Shown here piece after piece: positions 6,511 through 11,551 of a stretch of DNA of 11,551 nucleotides. Origin of the DNA: Bacteroidales bacterium (GTDB taxonomy: Bacteria; Bacteroidota; Bacteroidia; Bacteroidales; Muribaculaceae). Below the pieces are notes generated by a model. It saw only the letters and a program-made list of their open reading frames with translations. It was not told where the DNA came from and did no database searches. Position 1 is the first letter of the stretch, and each line of letters begins with the position of its first letter. Both the position numbers and the translations under genes were made by a program. The stretch is from contig CAAFXX010000542.1 of assembly GCA_900767075.1 (NCBI GenBank), positions 1 through 11,551 of the forward strand, read 5' to 3'.

Positions 6511-8838
6511 TTATTTCACAAGGACTTTGGCACCGTTGATGATGTAGATGCCGGGGGCGAGAGTCTTTCCTGCCACGCGGTTGCCGCTGAGAGTAAAGAT
6601 CTCTGCATCCTCACTGTCGATTTCGATTGCGCTGACACCGCTCTGTGTATCGACTGTGTAGACAATGTTGATTTCGGCGTTCCCGAGACCCTGTGCGTTC
6701 TTGAACTGACCGGGGAGCACGCTGAAGATATAGTTCTCCTTTGAGCCGGCGCGTTCAGGAGCGGGGAAAGTCACTGCAAAGCCATTGTCGGCCTTGGTGA
6801 ATTCAGCTGTCTTGTTATAGTTGATTGAGCCATCCTCTGCCACCAGGGTGGCGCCTGCGCCCTCTACGGGGGTCATTTCTTCGTCAAACGATACCGTGAT
6901 AGCGGCGATCCTGTCGAACGATTCATAAGTGCCTGCCTGCGGGGCAACCTTGGCAACGATGGTGTTGAGGTCCACATCGCGGCCGTCGACGAGTGTGAAT
7001 TCGATCACGATTTCAGGGTTGGCGTGTCCTGTCTCAGGATCGGAAGCCCACTGTTCGTCACCGAAAGCACCCTTGGCTACTGTAATGGTGTATTTACCGT
7101 TGAAAGTAGGCTCTGAGCCGAAGTCAGCCATGAAATATGTAAGGTTCTGGTCAAGTCCGAAACCTTTGCTCAGGTGCGCGGTCCTTTCATAGTCTCCGTC
7201 GAGTTGCTTGATGGTCACGTTTGCTTCGGTGCCTTCGGCAGCCACGAGACCCTTGGTGTCGGAAGAGAAGAAGAATGCAGTGAGCTGTTTTTCAGCGCTG
7301 ATCTCACCCTTGTCGTTGGTCTTTGTGGCGTTTGCGAGGACAAGGTTCGTGAGGTCATATTCCACTCCGCCGAGTACGGAATAGTTGATGATGATGTCTT
7401 CGGCGTTGTTGCCTGTCTCCTCACCCTTCTTGCCGGTGACGGTTCCTGCGGGGAACAATACCTGAACGTCAGCCGGACCTTCGATGACTTTGGCAATCGT
7501 CACGGTGACTACGTTCTTTTCAGTGGCTGCGGAATAATCGGCAACAGTCAGAGGAGTGTTGTCGACCAGCACAGCGGGCCAATCCTCACCGACGGTTACA
7601 GAATCGAGGTTGGGGAATGTTACAACCACCTTGTCAAGTTTCGTTACGGCAGCCATGTCCTTGGGATCGGCAGCGACTGTGAAATCTATCTGAGCGGGAG
7701 CCTGACCTTCGATTGTATATTCGATAGTGAATGCCTCGTTGTCTTCCATAAGTTCAAATTCACCGTCGGCATTGGGTTTGCCGTAACCGGCAATAGCACC
7801 GGCATTGACAGTAAGAACATATTTACCGGCTAAAGTTGCTGGCTCATTGAGTTTCACTGTAAAATAGTTTACTCCGTAAGGAGCCTTTGAACTGGCTTCA
7901 ACAGGATTGCCGTTATAAGAGAGTGTGATGTCATCGTTGTGGTTGATCTCGATTTCACTGAGATTCGGGAAAGTAACCTTAATTTCAGAAAGCTCCTTTA
8001 CAATTCCTGCCTCGGGTGTGGTTGTGTATCCCCATGTACCTGTAACTGTGCCGGGATCATCGGGATCTGTGCCGGGGTCGGGTGTCTCGCCGCCCTTGAC
8101 TGTATAAGTAAGGACAATGGGCTCAGGATTAAATTCATCGGTATCCTGATTATAGCCCAGTGTGCGGAATCTTATGTTTTTTGCGGGAATTGTGATGACA
8201 TATTCTCCTGGAAGTGATTGGTTCTCTGCCGGATTCTTTATCTGGATACGATTCCGTTTTCCTGCGATGGGCTGAGATGCATTGCATTTGACAGTCTCGC
8301 CGTTCAAGGTCATTGTGATGGCGGTTTTATCGACAAATGCAACATTGTTCCAAGTAGGGTCAGTGAATGTGAGGGTTACTGTAGCGACGCTTTCCACTTC
8401 GCCCGGCTCCGGATCAACGGTGTAAGCGAACTTGTTTACATCGGGAGTTTCGGCTTCTATTGTATATTCAATGTTGATGACCGGGCAATCCTCCTCTGTT
8501 AGATAACCGTCTTTAAAGCCGGTGATAGCGCTTTCTGCTATTGACAATAAGTATTTGCCGGAAGCAGTGGCAGGCTCATTCAGAACGACTGTGAAGTAAT
8601 TTGCCCCATATGGCTGTGAGACTTTAGCTTCTACGGGACTGTCGTTATACGTGAGGACGATATCACTTTTACGATTGATCGTCGCATCTTCCCAATTAGG
8701 GAATTCGACCTTAATCTCCGAAAGCTCGGTTACTGTCCCGGGTTCCGGCGTGGCTGTAAAATCCCAGGGACCGGCTGCGGAGGCTGACGCCGCAAGCGAA
8801 ATCCCGGCGACTAATGATAAAAATTTTTTCATAATCAT
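6511..8838 (-). CDS. Large secreted protein of about six Ig-like beta repeats with C-terminal sorting-like tail
   Basis: A 775-residue exported protein with no recognised enzyme domain. Residues 1 to about 22 are a signal peptide (MKKFLSLVAGISLAASASAA preceded by MI). About six beta-rich repeats follow at roughly 24-131, 132-250, 268-380, 382-491, 492-620 and 621-734; most open with a DFTxxPEPGxV-like strand and close with an IxIEYT-like strand. Repeats one and three are very alike, sharing ELSEIKV, GxNYFTV and LNEPAT. A Pro/Asp/Gly-rich linker lies at 251-267. The last 40 residues (EIFTLSGNRV, then GIYIINGAKVLVK) resemble the end of a T9SS sorting domain. The start overlaps the upstream stop as ATGA; an in-frame ATG at 8832 is an alternative. 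It was most likely acquired or kept as a surface or extracellular adhesion-type protein; the ligand is unknown. Confidence 0.85.
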   Translation of the reverse strand: MIMKKFLSLVAGISLAASASAAGPWDFTATPEPGTVTELSEIKVEFPNWEDATINRKSDIVLTYNDSPVEAKVSQPYGANYFTVVLNEPATASGKYLLSIAESAITGFKDGYLTEEDCPVINIEYTIEAETPDVNKFAYTVDPEPGEVESVATVTLTFTDPTWNNVAFVDKTAITMTLNGETVKCNASQPIAGKRNRIQIKNPAENQSLPGEYVITIPAKNIRFRTLGYNQDTDEFNPEPIVLTYTVKGGETPDPGTDPDDPGTVTGTWGYTTTPEAGIVKELSEIKVTFPNLSEIEINHNDDITLSYNGNPVEASSKAPYGVNYFTVKLNEPATLAGKYVLTVNAGAIAGYGKPNADGEFELMEDNEAFTIEYTIEGQAPAQIDFTVAADPKDMAAVTKLDKVVVTFPNLDSVTVGEDWPAVLVDNTPLTVADYSAATEKNVVTVTIAKVIEGPADVQVLFPAGTVTGKKGEETGNNAEDIIINYSVLGGVEYDLTNLVLANATKTNDKGEISAEKQLTAFFFSSDTKGLVAAEGTEANVTIKQLDGDYERTAHLSKGFGLDQNLTYFMADFGSEPTFNGKYTITVAKGAFGDEQWASDPETGHANPEIVIEFTLVDGRDVDLNTIVAKVAPQAGTYESFDRIAAITVSFDEEMTPVEGAGATLVAEDGSINYNKTAEFTKADNGFAVTFPAPERAGSKENYIFSVLPGQFKNAQGLGNAEINIVYTVDTQSGVSAIEIDSEDAEIFTLSGNRVAGKTLAPGIYIINGAKVLVK

Positions 8839-10796
8839 AATATAACTTTAGTAGTTTTTTGACCTTGTTTTTTAATGAAAATTCCCTTTTCAGGATTGTC
8901 TACGCGTATGCCCTGAAGATTATAATATACGGGTTCGCTTTCGGAGGCGACCGCCTCGATGTCTCCGACACCTGCCTTGACCTTCTCCGCAAGCTGGGCA
9001 ATCGTGACTTTGCGTTCTGCCTGCTCTGTCATCGGGAAGGCTGCGCTGTTCACGGCGGTGAAGCCATCGGCTTCGTCGAGGATGAAAGCCACAAGCACAA
9101 GATTTGATGCAACCACCGAGGGGGCGAGCTCGATTGTCTTGCCGTTTGATTCCAATGTGCGGCGCGTGTCGGGAATCGGGAGTGTCACGGTGTAGCTCAG
9201 TTCCTTGTCCATTTCGGCGGTTTCCGGCAGAGTGATGTCGCGGTGTCCGTGGAAATCATAGACGTTGCGTGCTACATCCTGATAGCGCCATCCGGGAATG
9301 TGCTCGGGAAGCTCAGTGAAACCGCCGAGTTTAGACTCGAGGTCATATCCTGCGAAGTAGTTGGTCTGCGAGAGCATCGGGCTTGAGTCGAGGCCGACGT
9401 TGTTCTCGGCGAGAATGAATCCGACCTTATAATTCTTGCCCGGCAGTGTCATGGCAGGGCGCAGGTTGACTGTTGCCTTTACCGCGGTGGTGTCGGCACC
9501 GGTGGTCACGAATTCCCCTTTTACGTCGATTCCGAAGAGCGCGGTCTGCTCGTGGGCTCTTTTCACCTTATGAGCCACCGAGAGGGTGTTGTTGAGATCA
9601 ATCGGAGTGCCGTCGTTTGCAATCGAGAACATCGTGACCTCACGTGAGCGGTCGATGCGCATTGTCGGAGCGCTGGAGAGACCCGACTGATATGCATAGT
9701 CGCCGCTGTAAAGGCAGTCGCTGTATTCTCCACCCTGCAGGACATGCAGTGCCACCGGAATCACATAGTCTTTCATTTCGGGATGAGAACTCATGTTTTC
9801 GATGGCGTATATGCCGAGCGGACAGTTGCCGCACCAGATGCCGGTGGCCTCTTCGAGCAGCACGTTGTGCCAGGGGATGAACGCCAGGCCGGTGACTGTA
9901 CCGTTTACGACGACAGGCTGCATGTTGTCGGCTGTCAGGGTGAGTGTCCAGTTGCAGGTCTGATCGGCGGCGATGGCGACTTTTGCGGTGTAATTCTCTG
10001 TTTTGCCGGCGCCGAAACTATCTCCGCCTGCAACGGTCACCGCCTCTGTGCCGTTGCCCGGTTCAAGAAGGAGCTTCCAGTTCCTGAGGTCGGACCCTGT
10101 GGTTGCCGATACGGTCGCTTCAACAGAAAATTCACCTTTTTCGACGTATCTCGAGGAGGAAGCCGAGAGGGCGCCAGGGTCAAGACGCTGCACGAGAATA
10201 TTGTCGAGGCAGAGGATATCCTTGTCTTCATTGAGGTTTGCGAACGAGATATAGATAGTCTTTCCTGCGTAAGAGTCAAGATTTATCTCGTAGTCTGTGA
10301 AGTCTTTCTCGATGTCATCGGGATATTTGCCTGTCGAGACCTTTTCTATATGAAGGACGGGTTCGGAGGGGAGATTCCCTTCGGTCGGCTGATATTCTGT
10401 GATGAAGACCCAGAGGTCGGAGAGACGGTCGCCCTGACGCATCGTGTAGCTTTCAGCTCCGAAAGTCAGGTTATAGCCCTCTGTCGGAATCTCGATGGCG
10501 CGTGTCACGAGCCAGTCGTTGCTCTTGCCGCCCCCCTGATATGCCGAATGGGATCCGATAAAACCGTCGTCGGAAGCCTGGGCGTCCTTCAGGCGCCACC
10601 AGGGGCGCGACACGCCGTCGCCGTCCTGGAACAGCGGATTGAAATTTGCCAGGGGAGCCTTGTGGTCAAGCTCCAGCAGCGTGAAGGACTCCAGCCAGTT
10701 GTTGCCGTTGAAATCCTCGCTGAATGCCACAGAGTGAGCCCGTGCCGAGAGAGCCAGCAGCGCAGCGGCTGCGGCTGTCATGTATAGCCTTTTCAT
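8835..10796 (-). CDS. Secreted choice-of-anchor J / Omp28-like protein with thioredoxin-like WCGNC motif
   Basis: A 653-residue exported protein. Residues 1 to about 20 are a signal peptide. About residues 24-206 resemble the choice-of-anchor J (cleaved adhesin) fold: FSEDFNG at the start, WWRLKDAQ, a SNDWLVTRAIEI segment and LDNILVQRL at the end. A beta-sandwich linker spans about 210-305. From about 310 it resembles the Omp28 group: LLEEATGIWCGNCPLG, with Cys322 and Cys325 in a thioredoxin-like CxxC, then APTMRIDRS at 376 and a long beta-rich C-terminal part. The last 45 residues (YYNLQGIRV, GIFIKKQG, TKVIL) match the tails of both neighbours. It starts 8 bases after the upstream stop and overlaps the downstream start by 4. 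CxxC suggests a redox-active or redox-derived fold, but activity is unproven; most Omp28 proteins have no known function. Confidence 0.85.
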   Translation of the reverse strand: MKRLYMTAAAAALLALSARAHSVAFSEDFNGNNWLESFTLLELDHKAPLANFNPLFQDGDGVSRPWWRLKDAQASDDGFIGSHSAYQGGGKSNDWLVTRAIEIPTEGYNLTFGAESYTMRQGDRLSDLWVFITEYQPTEGNLPSEPVLHIEKVSTGKYPDDIEKDFTDYEINLDSYAGKTIYISFANLNEDKDILCLDNILVQRLDPGALSASSSRYVEKGEFSVEATVSATTGSDLRNWKLLLEPGNGTEAVTVAGGDSFGAGKTENYTAKVAIAADQTCNWTLTLTADNMQPVVVNGTVTGLAFIPWHNVLLEEATGIWCGNCPLGIYAIENMSSHPEMKDYVIPVALHVLQGGEYSDCLYSGDYAYQSGLSSAPTMRIDRSREVTMFSIANDGTPIDLNNTLSVAHKVKRAHEQTALFGIDVKGEFVTTGADTTAVKATVNLRPAMTLPGKNYKVGFILAENNVGLDSSPMLSQTNYFAGYDLESKLGGFTELPEHIPGWRYQDVARNVYDFHGHRDITLPETAEMDKELSYTVTLPIPDTRRTLESNGKTIELAPSVVASNLVLVAFILDEADGFTAVNSAAFPMTEQAERKVTIAQLAEKVKAGVGDIEAVASESEPVYYNLQGIRVDNPEKGIFIKKQGQKTTKVIL

Positions 10797-10804
10797 TTTG
10801 TCGG

Positions 10805-11551
10805 TTATTTCAAGATTATTTTAGAAGATTTGTTTCCCTGCCGGCGGATGAATATGCCGTGCGAGGGATTTGCGACGCGTATGCCCTGCAGCGTGTAATA
10901 CTCTGCCGGGCCGTCGGCGGTCAGATTGTCGGTATTGACCTCTTTCACACCTGAGATTTCGAAATCCTTGTCAAGCACGACCGATGCCGCGTTGAGCACG
11001 AGCGACGACTTGTCGTCGAGAGCGAATGCCACGGCGGTGGCACCGTGAAAATCGGGAAGGATCGCCGGACGCGGCACTGTGAATTCGTAGGTGCTGAAGC
11101 ACAGATCTCCTTCCTTGAACGAAGAGGTTGCCTCCATTCCTTCGAATGCGTGTTCGAAAGTGACTGAAACATGCTTGAATTCAACCATGTCGCCCGGAAT
11201 ATAGGAGGGAAGGAAATAAAAGCGTTCGCCCGAGATGTTTGTAGTGCTGTTCTGCTGGAAGAAAAGCGGGTCCCTGAAATCGGCGGTTATGACATAGCCG
11301 AGCTTGAACCCGGAGGTTTCGTTTTCGGGATGCTTCACCATTACCCGGAGTTTCAGTACGTCGGGATCCGAAAGATCCACTTTCTCGAATACGACGTCGT
11401 GATTTGCCGGCACGTCGTAGAATCCCTCCATGTCGTTGAAATTGTTATTCCCTTTTCTGTTGCGGTCCATGCGGAAAGCCGGGACCGCGTAGTATTTAAG
11501 TGCCGAGAAATAACTGTTGTTCGCGAGGGAGTCGATTCCGCTGGTGTTGAC
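10805..11551 (-). CDS. Omp28-like secreted protein, C-terminal part (5' end outside window)
   Basis: The frame is open to the window edge and gives 248 residues, so the true start, signal peptide and any thioredoxin-like motif lie beyond base 11551; the internal ATG at 11470 is not the start. The visible part looks like a relative of the next gene's C-terminal half: FRMDRNR corresponds to MRIDRSR there, GFKLGYVITADF to NYKVGFILAEN, and a SYIPGDMVEF stretch to the HIPGWRYQDV stretch. The protein ends in the shared tail (EYYTLQGIRV, GIFIRRQGNK, SKIILK). Only 8 bases separate it from the next start, so the three minus-strand genes probably form one transcript whose promoter is outside the window. 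Relationship to Omp28 is inferred from the neighbour rather than from its own signature motif. Confidence 0.75.
   Translation of the reverse strand, partial: VNTSGIDSLANNSYFSALKYYAVPAFRMDRNRKGNNNFNDMEGFYDVPANHDVVFEKVDLSDPDVLKLRVMVKHPENETSGFKLGYVITADFRDPLFFQQNSTTNISGERFYFLPSYIPGDMVEFKHVSVTFEHAFEGMEATSSFKEGDLCFSTYEFTVPRPAILPDFHGATAVAFALDDKSSLVLNAASVVLDKDFEISGVKEVNTDNLTADGPAEYYTLQGIRVANPSHGIFIRRQGNKSSKIILK

Noticed and set aside
7174..7833. Plus-strand open frame of 219 codons opposite the beta-repeat protein
   Set aside because: Shadow of a repetitive real gene; no start context or protein signature.
9744..10787. Plus-strand open frame of 347 codons opposite the Omp28-like gene
   Set aside because: Long but antisense to a gene with signal peptide and recognisable domains; the translation is Cys/Gly/Val-rich with no domain signature.
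10805..11470. Complete gene starting at the ATG at 11470
   Set aside because: The same frame stays open to the window edge and the upstream residues continue the alignment with the neighbouring Omp28-like protein.

Overview
The window looks like a chromosomal segment of a gut-type Bacteroidales bacterium, most likely Muribaculaceae or a close relative. This is inferred from mixed GC content, a DUF5103/type IX secretion plug protein, a DUF3109 protein, a Bacteroidetes-style cardiolipin synthase, secreted proteins sharing a short C-terminal tail, and start sites mostly without a clear Shine-Dalgarno sequence. No tRNA, rRNA, transposase, integrase or CRISPR array is visible.

Left part, plus strand (1-2311): the C-terminal half of uracil-DNA glycosylase (ung) runs by a 7-base overlap into a T9SS plug / DUF5103 protein, which is followed closely by a cysteine-rich DUF3109 protein. 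A hairpin terminator closes this compact gene string. An AT-rich intergenic stretch follows; it carries a good candidate promoter pointing left (antisense) and is the likely control region of the next gene.

Middle, plus strand (2628-6183): a complete cardiolipin synthase with both HKD motifs intact. After 97 bases comes a 658-residue exported, membrane-anchored protein with a helical (TPR-like) sensor half, one transmembrane helix and a degenerate histidine-kinase-type ATPase half; it looks like a pseudokinase. A perfect 38-base palindrome terminates it.

Convergent intergenic region (6184-6510): an unusual repeat cluster made of a short CCGACT-type tandem array, three direct copies of a GTGTGGCGGC-containing unit at an exact 37-base period, and one inverted copy. 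A second hairpin probably terminates the genes arriving from the right.

Right part, minus strand (11551 to 6511): three tightly packed genes, transcribed right to left, for exported proteins. The first (cut by the window edge) and second are related Omp28-like proteins; the second also carries a choice-of-anchor J (cleaved adhesin-like) domain and a thioredoxin-like WCGNC motif. The third is a 775-residue protein of about six Ig-like beta repeats. All three end in a similar short tail (LQG/LSG-x-RV ... GI[FY]I ... K[VI][IL]), which resembles the end of a type IX secretion sorting domain. Together with the T9SS plug gene in the same window, this suggests a set of surface or secreted cargo proteins. 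I see no clearly new enzymatic or defence system. The most distinctive signals are the shared tail, the pseudokinase, and the intergenic repeat cluster.
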